This document shows positions 34,032 through 43,803 of a stretch of DNA of 64,000 nt, piece by piece (the first letter of the stretch is position 1; every line of letters starts with the position of its first letter). The notes beneath the pieces were generated by a model. It did not search any database and was not told where the DNA came from. It saw nothing but the letters and a program-made list of their open reading frames with translations. Both the position numbers and the translations under genes were made by a program. The stretch comes from Prochlorococcus sp. MIT 1300 (GTDB lineage Bacteria; Cyanobacteriota; Cyanobacteriia; PCC-6307; Cyanobiaceae). The stretch is from positions 558,001 to 622,000 of the forward strand of contig NZ_CP139302.1 in NCBI RefSeq assembly GCF_034092375.1, written 5' to 3'.

Positions 34032-34985
34032 ATGGATTTTAGTGATTGGGGAGAATCCCATATTTGGGACTGGAAAGGGTTTCAATGTCACTGGAGAGTT
34101 CTCGGAGAGCCAAATTCACGCCCAATAGTTTTGGTACATGGCTTTGGGGCTAGCAGCAACCATTGGCGACATAATGCCAAAGTTTTTGCAAAAGATGGAT
34201 ATAGGGTCTTTGGACTTGATTTAATTGGTTTCGGTTCCTCAAGTCAACCAAAACCAGATCCAAGAAATCCCCTGGATAATTATTTTTGGGCGAAACAAAT
34301 TGTGGCTTTCCTTGAGGAAATTGTTAAACCAAAAAGTAGCGGCCCATCAGTTCTTATAGGCAACTCCCTTGGGAGTCTTGCCGCTATAACAACTGTGGCA
34401 TTTCGCCCTGATCTTGTCGCTGCTGTTATCGCAGCACCTTTACCTGACCCCGCAATAATGACGCCATTAGCAAAGCAAACGGCATCACCTTTATGCCAAA
34501 AAATAAAAAAGAAATTTATAACAGTTTTCTTTCACTTAATACCTCTGGAGTTAATTGTTTTTTTTATTTCCAAGACTTTCTTAATCAAGACAGGTTTGCA
34601 AATGGCTTACAGCAAATCCATTCAAGGAGATAAAGAGCTCCATCGCCTTATAACTCAACCAGCCCGAAGGCCAACAGCACCAAGAGCATTGAGGTCAATG
34701 TGTATAGGGATGACCCTTCGAAGGAGAGAACATACAGCACCACTTCTTTTACAAAAGATTGCCCAGGCAGTAATACGACCTCCAATACTTCTTATATGGG
34801 GCAAGGAAGACCGACTTGTCCCTTTATTTATTGGACATACAATTGTTGGGATGCATCCCTGGCTTAAATTATTGGTTATAGATTCTTGCGGACACTGTCC
34901 TCACGACGAGTTGCCCGATGAGTTCAATAAAACAGTTTTGAACTGGCTGAAAAGCAACTTAATTGGTGATCCACGACTGGCATGA
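34032..34985 (+). CDS. alpha/beta hydrolase
   Basis: About 317 residues from the ATG at 34032 ([14 protein letters not shown]). The frame extends to a TTG at 33897, but the conserved part starts at the WGES block. [14 protein letters not shown] is the oxyanion segment, [12 protein letters not shown] the nucleophile elbow with serine, and the catalytic acid and histidine are expected in [13 protein letters not shown] and [15 protein letters not shown]. The latter contains two candidate histidines. A hydrophobic cap ([20 protein letters not shown]) suggests membrane contact or a lipid substrate; esterase/pheophytinase-like activity is possible but unproven. Its stop overlaps the ilvN start (ATGA). 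Confidence 0.87.
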   Translation: MDFSDWGESHIWDWKGFQCHWRVLGEPNSRPIVLVHGFGASSNHWRHNAKVFAKDGYRVFGLDLIGFGSSSQPKPDPRNPLDNYFWAKQIVAFLEEIVKPKSSGPSVLIGNSLGSLAAITTVAFRPDLVAAVIAAPLPDPAIMTPLAKQTASPLCQKIKKKFITVFFHLIPLELIVFFISKTFLIKTGLQMAYSKSIQGDKELHRLITQPARRPTAPRALRSMCIGMTLRRREHTAPLLLQKIAQAVIRPPILLIWGKEDRLVPLFIGHTIVGMHPWLKLLVIDSCGHCPHDELPDEFNKTVLNWLKSNLIGDPRLA

Positions 34986-35512
34986 AGCACACTCTCTCAG
35001 TTCTAGTAGAAGACGAGTCAGGAGCTTTAAGCAGAATTGCTGGGCTGTTTGCCCGTAGAGGCTTCAATATTGATAGCTTGGCAGTTGGGCCTGCAGAGGC
35101 ACAAGGGCAGTCGCGCCTAACCATGGTTGTTGAAGGTGATGACCAAACACTTCAACAAATGACAAAGCAGTTGGAAAAATTACTAAATGTCCTGCAAGTT
35201 TTAGACCTGAGCTGTAGGCCAGCTGTTGAGAGAGAATTGATGTTGCTAAAGGTATCTGCTCCAGCCAATAAGAGAAGCTCAATTCTTGATCTGGTTCAAG
35301 TTTTTAGAGCAAAGGTAGTCGACGTAGCTGATGAAGCTTTAACACTTGAGGTCGTAGGAGATCCAGGAAAATTAGTTGCGCTAGAAAAGCTGCTCAAACC
35401 TTATGGAATTATCGAAATAGCTCGTACAGGAAAAGTTGCATTAGAAAGAGCCTCTGGAGTTAATACTGAATTACTAAAAGTTTCAACCAGCGGTGGAAGA
35501 GTTCCCGCATAA
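34982..35512 (+). CDS. ilvN: acetolactate synthase small (regulatory) subunit
   Basis: A 176-residue subunit that gives valine feedback control to acetolactate synthase in branched-chain amino acid synthesis. The N-terminal ACT domain reads [39 protein letters not shown], and the C-terminal half ([40 protein letters not shown]) is the second ACT-like domain. Length fits IlvH/IlvN. Start codon overlaps the stop of the hydrolase gene by four bases, so the two are translationally coupled. Confidence 0.96.
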   Translation: MKHTLSVLVEDESGALSRIAGLFARRGFNIDSLAVGPAEAQGQSRLTMVVEGDDQTLQQMTKQLEKLLNVLQVLDLSCRPAVERELMLLKVSAPANKRSSILDLVQVFRAKVVDVADEALTLEVVGDPGKLVALEKLLKPYGIIEIARTGKVALERASGVNTELLKVSTSGGRVPA

Positions 35513-35532
35513 TTTAAAAATCTCCTTTCGTA

Positions 35533-36234
35533 CTAATTAGATTGTAAATAAGAAGCTTTAATAATGCTGTCTCCCTGAGCGATCTTATCAACAACCTCCA
35601 TACCCTTAACAACCCGCCCAAAAACAGAATATCGACCATCAAGTTCTGGCAAATTGCGCAAAGATATATAAAACTGGGCACTTGCGGAATTCACAGCTTG
35701 TGACCTAGCCATAGCTAATGCGCCTCGTTGATGAGTCAACTCAAGCTGAGCTAAATCATTTGGTTCATTTACCAAACTTCCATATAAAGGATCTTTCCGG
35801 GTTCTCAATTTCAACTCAAGTGGGATGAAACGAGGTTTACCAAGAGCCTCATCAAAAAAATTTCCAGTTCCATAATTAGCTTCTGGAGTATCTGAGTTCT
35901 TAGTTGTCGGGTCTCCACCCTGAACCACAAAAGGAACAGGCTCCCTTATTACCCTGTGAAAAATTGTCCCGTCGTAAACCCCTCTATTAACAAGGTCAAG
36001 AAAATTGCCTGCTGTAACAGGAGCAGATTCGCCATCCAATTCCAAAAGGAAGCTTCCTCTATTTGTAATCATTTCAACTCTTGCAATACCATTCAGACAT
36101 GGGCTCAAAACATCAGAGCAGCCAAGAGAAATCTCCCCCTTTGATGAATTTGTACAACCAGATACAAAGAGAATCAAACATAAAGCCGTAGTCAAAAAAC
36201 ACTTCTGAAAATGAGCTCTACTAAATCCAAACAT
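35533..36234 (-). CDS. cyclophilin-type peptidyl-prolyl isomerase, lipoprotein
   Basis: A 233-residue protein with a lipoprotein signal: hydrophobic core CFLTTALCLILFV followed by the lipobox VSGC (Cys 27). The isomerase domain shows SFLLELDGESAPVTAGNFLDLVNRGVYDGTIFHRVI, FVVQGGDPT and the FYISLRNLPELDGRYSVFGRVVKGMEVVDKI ending. It would fold proteins in the periplasm or thylakoid lumen, anchored to the membrane. Some active-site residues differ slightly from human cyclophilin A, as in other cyanobacterial lumenal forms. It directly abuts ycf4 and may be co-transcribed with it. Confidence 0.9.
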   Translation of the reverse strand: MFGFSRAHFQKCFLTTALCLILFVSGCTNSSKGEISLGCSDVLSPCLNGIARVEMITNRGSFLLELDGESAPVTAGNFLDLVNRGVYDGTIFHRVIREPVPFVVQGGDPTTKNSDTPEANYGTGNFFDEALGKPRFIPLELKLRTRKDPLYGSLVNEPNDLAQLELTHQRGALAMARSQAVNSASAQFYISLRNLPELDGRYSVFGRVVKGMEVVDKIAQGDSIIKASYLQSN

Positions 36235-36810
36235 TTAGATACCCTCAAGATTGACTCCTAAAAAGCGAGCCAACTCAGCGCCTTCTTGTTCTAACTGACT
36301 AATAGGTATCGGGTCCCCTACCCGCGTTAAGGGCAAATCTGCTCGACCATTGACTCGTAATGAAATTCTTCTACGAGGATTCACGCCATCTCGTAATTCC
36401 AGGCGAACTGCCTTTACATCATTTAATGGGATTTCAATGTTGAAATCCTTTAAATACCCTCTACGAGAAATAAGCACCACCCCTTTTGCCTTATCAAAAC
36501 GATTGATACCACCTCCGAAATCTATTGAGTAAAGAGCCCATATATAGATTGCCAAAAGGCTTGCAAGAATCCCATAAACCCCCATCACAAGACCTTGTGG
36601 AACAAAAATCAATTCTTCAGGGTGTCCAATTGGAAGAAAGCCTTCACCGAAATAACTTGAAAGAGATGCGAGCGAAAAGCCAATCCCACCAATGGTCACA
36701 ACCAGGCCAACTAACAAATTCGAGAGACGCCTTGATCCTGTAACTGACTGCTGTAAAAGCTCTTTAGAAGAATTTTCGTTAGAAGAGATGTTCTGCATAT
36801 CAACGGACAT
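36235..36810 (-). CDS. ycf4: photosystem I assembly protein Ycf4
   Basis: A 191-residue thylakoid protein required for efficient photosystem I assembly. Two transmembrane helices lie at about residues 30-53 ([22 protein letters not shown]) and 73-93 ([21 protein letters not shown]), followed by a soluble domain with [41 protein letters not shown] and [28 protein letters not shown], all typical of the family. It has an N-terminal extension of about 25 residues. It diverges from psbD-psbC, linking PSI assembly and PSII core genes in one locus. Confidence 0.97.
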   Translation of the reverse strand: MSVDMQNISSNENSSKELLQQSVTGSRRLSNLLVGLVVTIGGIGFSLASLSSYFGEGFLPIGHPEELIFVPQGLVMGVYGILASLLAIYIWALYSIDFGGGINRFDKAKGVVLISRRGYLKDFNIEIPLNDVKAVRLELRDGVNPRRRISLRVNGRADLPLTRVGDPIPISQLEQEGAELARFLGVNLEGI

Positions 36811-36996
36811 ATCAGGCTAAAAGGGGAGTCCATTTTGCCCTGGAAAAGCCAATTCTGACCAAAATAAACAACCTTCTGAATCGGTCTACCAATACAAGGG
36901 GTTTCAGATGAGAGCAATTTCCCCCCAAATTCTGCTCAGAAATTGTTAATGTCACCCGGTATCCAACAGCCTGCGACTCCCGCACCGTTTTCACCC

Positions 36997-38073
36997 ATGA
37001 CGATCGCTGTAGGAAGCGCGCCACAGCAAGGATGGTTTGACGTCCTCGATGACTGGCTCAAGCGCGACCGCTTCGTTTTTGTTGGCTGGTCCGGCATTCT
37101 CCTTTTCCCAACTGCTTACTTGGCACTTGGGGGATGGTTCGTCGGAACAACCTTCGTTACCTCCTGGTACACCCATGGTGTTGCCAGTTCCTATTTAGAA
37201 GGATGCAACTTCCTTACCGCTGCTGTTAGTACCCCTGGCGATGCCATGGGTCACAGCTTGTTGTTGCTTTGGGGCCCAGAGGCTCAGGGCGATTTCGTTC
37301 GCTGGTGTCAACTAGGCGGACTTTGGAATTTTGTTGCCTTGCACGGCATTTTCTCCCTGATCGGTTTCATGCTCCGTCAGTTTGAAATCGCTCGATTGAT
37401 CAACATTCGTCCATACAACGCTCTGGCCTTTTCGGCTCCTATAGCGGTATTTATGGCTTGCTTCCTAATTTATCCATTAGGTCAGCACAGCTGGTTCTTC
37501 GCTCCTTCTTTTGGAGTAGCAGCAATTTTCCGCTTCATCCTGTTTATTCAAGGGTTCCATAATTGGACACTCAACCCATTCCACATGATGGGGGTAGCAG
37601 GAATTCTTGGAGGAGCTCTACTTTGCGCAATTCATGGCGCAACAGTACAGAACACTCTCTATGAAGACAGCAGTGTTTATTCAGACGGGAAAAAGCAAAG
37701 CACTACTTTTAGAGCTTTTGACCCGACCCAAGAAGAAGAGACCTACTCAATGGTCACAGCCAACCGCTTCTGGAGTCAGATCTTCGGAATCGCTTTTTCA
37801 AACAAGCGTTGGCTTCACTTCTTCATGCTTTTCGTTCCTGTAATGGGAATGTGGGCACCATCCATCGGAATAGTTGGTCTGGCCGTAAACCTTCGTGCTT
37901 ACGACTTTGTTAGCCAAGAGATTCGCGCAGCTGAAGATCCTGAGTTCGAAACCTTCTATACAAAGAATGTTCTATTGAACGAAGGCATGCGCGCATGGAT
38001 GGCATCCGCAGACCAGCCACACGAAAACTTTGTATTCCCTGAGGAGGTACTGCCCCGTGGAAACGCCCTTTAA
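36997..38073 (+). CDS. psbD: photosystem II reaction-centre protein D2
   Basis: The D2 subunit (358 residues), which with D1 binds P680, pheophytin, QA and non-haem iron. The canonical start is [26 protein letters not shown] at 36997. The open frame continues upstream to about 36943 ([14 protein letters not shown]), which I treat as leader. Five transmembrane helices are present with [16 protein letters not shown] and [23 protein letters not shown] carrying the conserved histidines for chlorophyll and iron. The C-terminus ends [15 protein letters not shown], as in other D2 proteins. The stop overlaps psbC. Confidence 0.99.
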   Translation: MTIAVGSAPQQGWFDVLDDWLKRDRFVFVGWSGILLFPTAYLALGGWFVGTTFVTSWYTHGVASSYLEGCNFLTAAVSTPGDAMGHSLLLLWGPEAQGDFVRWCQLGGLWNFVALHGIFSLIGFMLRQFEIARLINIRPYNALAFSAPIAVFMACFLIYPLGQHSWFFAPSFGVAAIFRFILFIQGFHNWTLNPFHMMGVAGILGGALLCAIHGATVQNTLYEDSSVYSDGKKQSTTFRAFDPTQEEETYSMVTANRFWSQIFGIAFSNKRWLHFFMLFVPVMGMWAPSIGIVGLAVNLRAYDFVSQEIRAAEDPEFETFYTKNVLLNEGMRAWMASADQPHENFVFPEEVLPRGNAL

Positions 38074-39442
38074 TAACCTTTTAAAGGCTCCGAATCAAAG
38101 TATTGATTCAACTGGCTACGCCTGGTATGTAGGCAATGCACGCCTAATAAACCTGTCTGGGCGGCTTTTAGGGGCACATATTGCTCACGCCGGTCTAATG
38201 GTCTTTTGGGCAGGGGCAATGTTGCTCTATGAGGTGAGTCACTTCACCTTTGACAAGCCCATGTGGGAGCAAGGTCTCATCCTTATGCCTCATGTAGCCA
38301 CTTTTGGTTACGGAATAGGCGTTGGAGGTGAGGTCACCGATATCCTTCCATTCTTCCAAGCAGGTGTTGTTCACCTTGTTGCCTCAGCAATACTTGGATT
38401 TGGAGGCATTTATCACTCCTTGGCCGGTCCTGAGAAGCTTGAGGAAGCTTTCCCATTCTTCTCTACAGATTGGAGAGACAAAGATCAGATGACCACAATT
38501 CTTGGTCGTCACCTTTGTGTTCTTGGCTTGGGTTCAATCCTATTCTCATTGAATTGGATTTTCCTTGGCGGTGCCTACGACACTTGGGCACCTGGTGGTG
38601 GGGCAGTTAGGTTGATTTCCAACCCAACGCTTAATCCAATAAGACTTCACTATTGGCTAGCCAATACTCCTTGGGGTGGTGGTGGCTGGATAGTAGGGGT
38701 CAACTCAATGGAAGACATTGTTGGTGGTCATGTTTGGCTAGGGATCATTCAGCTTCTTGGCGGACATTTCCACATGCAGACCAAGCCTTTCGGATGGGCT
38801 CGACGAGCATTTATTTGGAATGGCGAGGGCCTTCTTAGCTATGCATTAGGTGGTCTATGTGTTGCAAGCTTTGTTGCATCAACCTTCATCTGGTTCAACA
38901 ACACTGCTTACCCATCTGAGTTCTACGGACCTACTAACGCTGAAGCTTCTCAAGCTCAGAGTTTCACCTTCCTTGTAAGAGACCAAAGAATTGGTGCAAA
39001 CATCGGATCTGCCATGGGTCCAACTGGCCTTGGTAAGTATTTGATGCGTTCACCAACTGGTGAAATCATCTTTGGTGGTGAAACAATGCGTTTCTGGGAT
39101 TTCCGTGGACCATGGTTGGAACCCCTCAGAGGACCTAATGGCTTAAGCCTAGATAAGCTTCAAAACGATATTCAGCCATGGCAGGTTCGCCGTGCGGCTG
39201 AATACATGACACACGCACCTAACGCATCAATTAACTCCGTTGGCGGCATCATTACTGAGCCCAATGCAGTTAACTTTGTGAATCTGCGTCAGTGGCTAGC
39301 CTCAGCTCACTTCTTCCTTGGTTGGTTTACTTTTGTAGGCCATCTATGGCATGCAGGTCGAGCAAGAGCAGCTGCTGCAGGCTTTGAAAAAGGGATTGAT
39401 CGCAAGACCGAACCAGCCCTTGAAATGCCTGATCTCGACTAA
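38057..39442 (+). CDS. psbC: photosystem II CP43 core antenna protein
   Basis: A 461-residue six-helix chlorophyll protein of the PSII core. It begins with GTG inside the end of psbD ([35 protein letters not shown]), overlapping by 17 bases, as in other cyanobacteria and plastids, so translation of the pair is coupled. The large lumenal loop contains [24 protein letters not shown], including the Arg of the GGETMRFWD motif and the nearby glutamate that contacts the Mn cluster in the family. Ends with [20 protein letters not shown] strong terminator follows. Confidence 0.99.
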   Translation: METPFNNLLKAPNQSIDSTGYAWYVGNARLINLSGRLLGAHIAHAGLMVFWAGAMLLYEVSHFTFDKPMWEQGLILMPHVATFGYGIGVGGEVTDILPFFQAGVVHLVASAILGFGGIYHSLAGPEKLEEAFPFFSTDWRDKDQMTTILGRHLCVLGLGSILFSLNWIFLGGAYDTWAPGGGAVRLISNPTLNPIRLHYWLANTPWGGGGWIVGVNSMEDIVGGHVWLGIIQLLGGHFHMQTKPFGWARRAFIWNGEGLLSYALGGLCVASFVASTFIWFNNTAYPSEFYGPTNAEASQAQSFTFLVRDQRIGANIGSAMGPTGLGKYLMRSPTGEIIFGGETMRFWDFRGPWLEPLRGPNGLSLDKLQNDIQPWQVRRAAEYMTHAPNASINSVGGIITEPNAVNFVNLRQWLASAHFFLGWFTFVGHLWHAGRARAAAAGFEKGIDRKTEPALEMPDLD

Positions 39443-39483
39443 CTAAAAGTAATCAATCAAATATTGGTTACTTTGAAAACAAT

Positions 39484-39520
39484 AAAAAAGGCCTCACATA
39501 AAAATTGTGAGGCCTTTTTT
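39484..39520. terminator. bidirectional terminator between psbC and maf
   Basis: A 15-bp perfect stem (39484-39498 with 39506-39520) has A6 on the left and T6 on the right around a GGCCTCACA core and a 7-nt loop. It lies between the convergent psbC and maf stop codons and can serve both. Confidence 0.9.
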
Positions 39521-39535
39521 ATTGGAAAGTTCTTT

Positions 39536-40180
39536 TCAAGTCAGGTCTCCAATCATTGACAAAGATCTCCTTAACCAAGGGAGACTTAACCCTATAACAT
39601 TACTAAAACATCCTTCTATAGATGCAATAAAAACGCCTCCAGCCCCCTCAATTGCAAAGCCTCCAGCACAATTCATTGGCTCACCACTAGAAACATAATA
39701 TTCGATTTCCTGGGTAGTCATTTTCGCGAAAAAAACCTTCGTACTTATTGTTTCTTTTATAAGTCTCTTCTGAGAATTATGTCCTAAGCAATTGCTATCT
39801 AACGAAGATACAGCTAAAGCATGACCTGTATGTAAAATCCCAAAATTTGATTGCATTCGATGCCAACGGCTTATTGCCTCTTTTTCATTAGAAGGCTTAC
39901 CAAATACCTCTCCCTCAAACTCAAACAATGAATCACAGCCCAAAACAGCCGTAATTTTCTCAGCACTCAAATCGCTAAAATGGTTATCTGAGGAGATTTT
40001 TTGAAAAACCGCTTCAGCCTTTGCTTCAGCTAGAAGTTGAACCAAAATTTGTGGATTTGAATGGCCAATGCTCTCTTCATTTAACCCACTAACAACAACT
40101 TGATGAGGGATTTGGACTTGATTCAAAAGCCTTTGTCTGGCATTGGAAGCGGAGGCAAGAATAAGCAAAAGGAATTGCAC
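39536..40180 (-). CDS. maf: Maf-type nucleotide pyrophosphatase
   Basis: A 214-residue cytosolic enzyme that removes non-canonical or modified nucleoside triphosphates. The signature LILASASNARQRLL is at residues 6-19 (most homologues have LASASPRR), followed by VLGCDSLFEFEGEVFGKP with the conserved catalytic aspartate and the C-terminal YYVSSGEPMNCAGGFAIEGAGGVFI segment. GTG is used as start. Slightly divergent first motif (N-A-R in place of P-R-R). It is convergent with psbC and shares its terminator. Confidence 0.92.
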   Translation of the reverse strand: MQFLLLILASASNARQRLLNQVQIPHQVVVSGLNEESIGHSNPQILVQLLAEAKAEAVFQKISSDNHFSDLSAEKITAVLGCDSLFEFEGEVFGKPSNEKEAISRWHRMQSNFGILHTGHALAVSSLDSNCLGHNSQKRLIKETISTKVFFAKMTTQEIEYYVSSGEPMNCAGGFAIEGAGGVFIASIEGCFSNVIGLSLPWLRRSLSMIGDLT

Positions 40181-40233
40181 TTATCAGCAACACCCGTAGG
40201 CTGCCATTAATCCTTCACCTTGCAACATCTACA

Positions 40234-40620
40234 TTGGCGATCAAGATTGAAGAAATCGACCTTATCAGCCGAAAGAGAGCCTCAAAAGCTTTGAGGTGCC
40301 TTAAATTCAACAAAAAATTCTATAAAGACATAAGACTCCTAGGGCTCAATGCAGAGGGGGTAATTACTCAAGGCAGCAAATACGCCAAGCAAGAGGCCAA
40401 ATGGTACAGAAGCACGAATGACGTTGAAGGTGCATTCCGATGGCTAATTACATTGGGGGTCCTTCGCCGTGAGGTCGATGGACAAGGCCTTACTTCCAAA
40501 GTTCGCCTAACTCCATTGGCCAGAAAGATGCTTGAGGAAAAACCAGATCTTCCAGACGAACATCCTGGAATTTTGGAAAAAGCAATCCACACCATTTATC
40601 GCAGTTGGCCAATTCGATGA
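40234..40620 (+). CDS. small conserved-looking protein, probable Npun_F0494-type
   Basis: A 128-residue soluble protein from a TTG start. It begins with basic helices ([21 protein letters not shown]), and its C-terminal half [33 protein letters not shown] looks like a winged-helix DNA-binding fold. The [10 protein letters not shown] block is, as far as I recall, typical of an uncharacterised cyanobacterial family named after Npun_F0494. Its stop overlaps the cobQ start (ATGA). Function unknown; a regulator of the downstream genes is possible. Confidence 0.7.
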   Translation: MAIKIEEIDLISRKRASKALRCLKFNKKFYKDIRLLGLNAEGVITQGSKYAKQEAKWYRSTNDVEGAFRWLITLGVLRREVDGQGLTSKVRLTPLARKMLEEKPDLPDEHPGILEKAIHTIYRSWPIR

Positions 40621-42137
40621 GATCCTCTTCAGTCCAAAAACCAATCATGGTCTTTGGGACCTCAAGCGGTGCAGGTAAATCTCTTACGACCATTGCTATT
40701 TGCCGCATGCTTCTCAACCTAGGCGATACCCCTTTGCCCTTTAAAGGCCAAAACATGAGTAACAACGCCTGGGTAGATGAAGATGGCGGAGAAATGGCAT
40801 ATTCACAAGCCGTTCAGGCATGGGCAGCAGGCCAAACTCCAATATGCGCTATGAACCCTGTACTCCTAAAGCCCAAAGGTAATTGCACGAGTGAAGTGAT
40901 CCACCTTGGCGAAAGCGTGGGGATTGCAAAAGCCGAAACCTACTACGATGAATGGTTCCGTCCTGGGTGGCTCGCAATACGCAAGGGACTAACCAAACTA
41001 AAAAGCACTGAACAAACTGGAAGACTTGTAATAGAAGGCGCAGGAAGTCCAGTAGAAATTAATTTGCAATATAGAGACCTAACAAACTTAAGAATCGCCC
41101 AATTCCTTAGAGCGAATTGTCTCCTGGTAGCAGATATAGAGAGAGGTGGTGTTTTTGCTCAAATAGTTGGGACTCTTTCTTTATTAAGACCAATTGAGAA
41201 ATCCCTGATAAAAGGAATATTAATCAATCGTTTTAGAGGCCGCAAAGAACTTTTTGAAGAGGGCAAGAAATGGCTAGAAAATCAAACTGGAATTCCAGTT
41301 ATAGGTGTAATGCCATGGCTAAATGATTTTTTCCCGCCAGAAGACTCTCTCGATTTAATAGAAATTGGGCGTAGAAAAAGCAGCTCCGAAATAGAAATTG
41401 CAGTAATTAAACTACCTTCAATAAGCAACTTTTCAGATTTAGATCCATTAAAGAATGAGCCTAGCGTTGATCTTCACTTGATCGAACCAGGATCAATTTT
41501 AGGCAACCCTGATGCGCTGATAATACCTGGAAGCAAACAAACAATAAAAGATCTTCAAGTGCTTCATGAAAGCGGATTAGCAAATCAAATAAAATCTTTC
41601 GCCAATAACGGAGGAATTGTTCTAGGGATTTGCGGAGGGATGCAAATGTTAGGCCACGAACTTCATGACCCATTAAAGTTAGAAAATTCACCTAAAGGAG
41701 TAGAGTCAGGAAAACATATTGGCCTTGAACTGCTCCCAATCAAAACAGTTTTTGAAAAGAATAAGTCACTCCAACAAAGACATATTAGAGCTTCCTGGCC
41801 AGCCTGTACATTAGTCAAAGGCTTTGAACTTCACCATGGGGAAAGTCGTTTAATTAGCGAAATAAATCATGGGACTGATACAATAACAGAAGATCCATCA
41901 CTAGGATGGGTTAAAACAAGTAAGTACTATTCATCAATAGCAGGAACATATCTCCATGGGATTCTAGATAATGGAACATGGAGAAGGCTCTGGCTTAACC
42001 AAATCAGAAAGCAAAAGGGAATAGAAGAGCTCCCACACAAAACCAAGGATCATTCAGAACAAAGAGATGGCTTAATAAATAAGTTGGCTGATATCTTTGC
42101 AGAAGAAGTTAATATCGAACCTCTACTAGAAAAATGA
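40617..42137 (+). CDS. cobQ: cobyric acid synthase
   Basis: A 506-residue enzyme that amidates adenosyl-cobyrinate a,c-diamide at four side chains, using glutamine and ATP, in cobalamin (or pseudocobalamin) synthesis. The N-terminal P-loop GTSSGAGKS and [12 protein letters not shown] blocks belong to the dethiobiotin-synthetase-like domain. The C-terminal class I glutaminase has the nucleophile in [10 protein letters not shown] and the catalytic histidine in GTYLHGILD. An upstream TTG at 40605 adds four residues; ATG at 40617 is preferred because of the ATGA overlap. Coupled to both neighbours. Confidence 0.97.
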   Translation: MRSSSVQKPIMVFGTSSGAGKSLTTIAICRMLLNLGDTPLPFKGQNMSNNAWVDEDGGEMAYSQAVQAWAAGQTPICAMNPVLLKPKGNCTSEVIHLGESVGIAKAETYYDEWFRPGWLAIRKGLTKLKSTEQTGRLVIEGAGSPVEINLQYRDLTNLRIAQFLRANCLLVADIERGGVFAQIVGTLSLLRPIEKSLIKGILINRFRGRKELFEEGKKWLENQTGIPVIGVMPWLNDFFPPEDSLDLIEIGRRKSSSEIEIAVIKLPSISNFSDLDPLKNEPSVDLHLIEPGSILGNPDALIIPGSKQTIKDLQVLHESGLANQIKSFANNGGIVLGICGGMQMLGHELHDPLKLENSPKGVESGKHIGLELLPIKTVFEKNKSLQQRHIRASWPACTLVKGFELHHGESRLISEINHGTDTITEDPSLGWVKTSKYYSSIAGTYLHGILDNGTWRRLWLNQIRKQKGIEELPHKTKDHSEQRDGLINKLADIFAEEVNIEPLLEK

Positions 42138-42379
42138 TTGAGACTCAAATTTGTATTGAGTGGCCAAATGGAGAGAAGTCCTATGTTTACCCAGGCACAA
42201 GTTGGCTTGCAGTCGCAAAGTCCGTTGGCGTTGAAATCCCTACTGGATGCTTGAGTGGTAGTTGTGGTGCATGCGAAATAGAAGTAAATGGAAAAGTTGT
42301 TAGGGCATGTATTAATAACGTTGAGAATACGAAGTCAGGCAAAATCAAAGTCGACTTTGCTGAAGATCCATACTGGTAA
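42134..42379 (+). CDS. small [2Fe-2S] ferredoxin
   Basis: An 81-residue ferredoxin. Cysteines read CLSGSCGAC (39, 44, 47), with the fourth at residue 59 (VRACI). The last gap is only 11 residues, unlike the roughly 29 in photosynthetic ferredoxins and closer to the [2Fe-2S] domain of xanthine-oxidase-type enzymes. It starts within the stop of cobQ (ATGA), implying joint translation. An electron-transfer role linked to cobalt reduction during cobalamin synthesis is a hypothesis from position only. Confidence 0.85.
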   Translation: MIETQICIEWPNGEKSYVYPGTSWLAVAKSVGVEIPTGCLSGSCGACEIEVNGKVVRACINNVENTKSGKIKVDFAEDPYW

Positions 42380-42441
42380 TAAATCAATTAAAAAAGGGGT
42401 TAATGTGGATTTGCAAAGTCACTTGCTAATTTAGATAGGCC

Positions 42442-42891
42442 TTATACGCCTCCCCGAACATAGGAACTAATTGGCAGGAATAGGATAACTGAAGAAAGCA
42501 AACCAGCTAAAATAAAGAATTTCACATAACCATTTTTATACTGCATCATCTTATGCAAAAAGATCATAGATACAAATGTCAACGTGGACAAGAAAGATAA
42601 AACTTTTGCTGAAAGAAGGTCAATAGAGAGATTTAGATAGTTATTCTGACCAAAAATAGTTTGTCCCCAAGGGAAAAGGAATTCTCTAATGGCTTCTTCA
42701 GAAAGTTCTTGTGAAAGAAGCAAGTAGCTTATCGATGCTGAAGTCCCTATACAGGTTAATATGATAAAAGAAACAGGCTTACTCAGCCTAGACATCGTTC
42801 TACTAAAACTAATTAGTAGAATTCCAAGTAAAGAAGCTCCAACAAAAGGGAATACTGGAATGATCCAGGCAATTTCAATAGGTGATGGCAT
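42442..42891 (-). CDS. orphan NdhF-like N-terminal domain protein
   Basis: A 149-residue membrane protein beginning MPSPIEIAWIIPVFPFVGASLLG at 42891 (the frame extends to 42930). The first 45 residues closely resemble the start of NdhF, the proton-pumping subunit of NDH-1, including SFSRTMSRLSKPVSF. Four hydrophobic helices follow, with YKNGYVKFFILAGLLSSVILFL echoing the NdhF region near residue 115-140. It then stops where NdhF would go on for more than 450 residues. Either a degraded duplicate or a functional short paralogue. No internal stops. The match is by memory of NdhF, not by alignment. Confidence 0.7.
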   Translation of the reverse strand: MPSPIEIAWIIPVFPFVGASLLGILLISFSRTMSRLSKPVSFIILTCIGTSASISYLLLSQELSEEAIREFLFPWGQTIFGQNNYLNLSIDLLSAKVLSFLSTLTFVSMIFLHKMMQYKNGYVKFFILAGLLSSVILFLPISSYVRGGV

Positions 42892-42988
42892 ATGCGTTGC
42901 AATTTGGGACTGACTCTGAAGCCTAAGCAAGGCTATCTGTAGGCAAAAAGCTAAAAGCTCCTAAGATGACTTTAGCAATTCAAGAGCA

Positions 42989-43156
42989 ATGCATAATTAC
43001 CTATGGTTACTCGGCATAGTTTTTGCCATTTCACTAATAGGCTTCAGATGGAACCAAATTGAGGTTCAACATACTAGAAGCTCAAGCCGAATGATCAAAA
43101 AATCTCGCAAACGTCAAAACAAAATTAATATGAAAGCAAAAAGACTTAACAGTTAA
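42989..43156 (+). CDS. small basic single-pass membrane protein
   Basis: A 55-residue ORF: MHNYLWLLGIVFAISLIGF forms a membrane anchor, followed by a strongly basic tail (RMIKKSRKRQNKINMKAKRL). It lies in the gap between two minus-strand genes, on the plus strand. The topology is reasonable for a real protein, but no family is known to me. Chance occurrence cannot be excluded. Confidence 0.45.
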   Translation: MHNYLWLLGIVFAISLIGFRWNQIEVQHTRSSSRMIKKSRKRQNKINMKAKRLNS

Positions 43157-43178
43157 TTGATTGAGTATTTAAATAGCT

Positions 43179-43592
43179 TTAAAGGAAAATCTTTGCTTTA
43201 GTTTCCCCAGAAGAGCTTTCAGCAATAGGTCCTTGACTCTCTTCTAACTCTTCATCTTCTAAAGATGGATAGCTTAAGAGGGATTTTTCACTAGTGAGAG
43301 GCTCAATAACGCAAGCCCTTAGTTCTTTATGGGTTATAGATGCTGGGATATCAAATTCATTTGAAAGGTCATTTAAGAATGTCGGCAAACTACTCTCAAG
43401 ACCTTTTCTAGTTAAAAAAGGACCAAACATGTAAGTAACTTTAGGAGTATTAGTTTCAACCTTTGACCACCAAGCTAATCCCAAGCTATTCACCAGGTCA
43501 ATCAAAGCCTCCCAAGCGAAATATGAGAACAGCAGGAGTAAGTCTATAAAGCCAAACGCGGCTGCCAAATAATGCAGTTCAACATTTCCCAT
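43179..43592 (-). CDS. DUF1816-like membrane-anchored protein
   Basis: About 137 residues from the ATG at 43592 (a GTG at 43601 adds three). The N-terminal part LAAAFGFIDLLLLFSYFAWEALI is a hydrophobic helix, then comes LAWWSKVETNTPKVTYMFGPFLTRKGLESSLPTFLNDLSNEF, which resembles the DUF1816 domain of cyanobacteria (WW-x-I/V-E-T-x-x-P-x-x-T-Y-x-FGPF). The C-terminus is acidic and Ser/Glu-rich. Function unknown; a few family members relate to light-harvesting, but no claim is made here. Confidence 0.7.
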   Translation of the reverse strand: MGNVELHYLAAAFGFIDLLLLFSYFAWEALIDLVNSLGLAWWSKVETNTPKVTYMFGPFLTRKGLESSLPTFLNDLSNEFDIPASITHKELRACVIEPLTSEKSLLSYPSLEDEELEESQGPIAESSSGETKAKIFL

Positions 43593-43803
43593 AAAAACCA
43601 CCTATGATGACTCGAAATAGGCAATAGCCTACAGACGATAAGAATATTGGACTGACTTCAAGTGAGTGGAATGATTGTGGTAATCCTGACTAAAATAAAC
43701 TTGAATCTCTCACAAAGCGAATTGTCTACTTGGGCTAAAAGCTAAGCTCTACCTAGGATTTTTACTATTTTGTAAGACCTAACAAATTCTTACCAACACA
43801 AGA

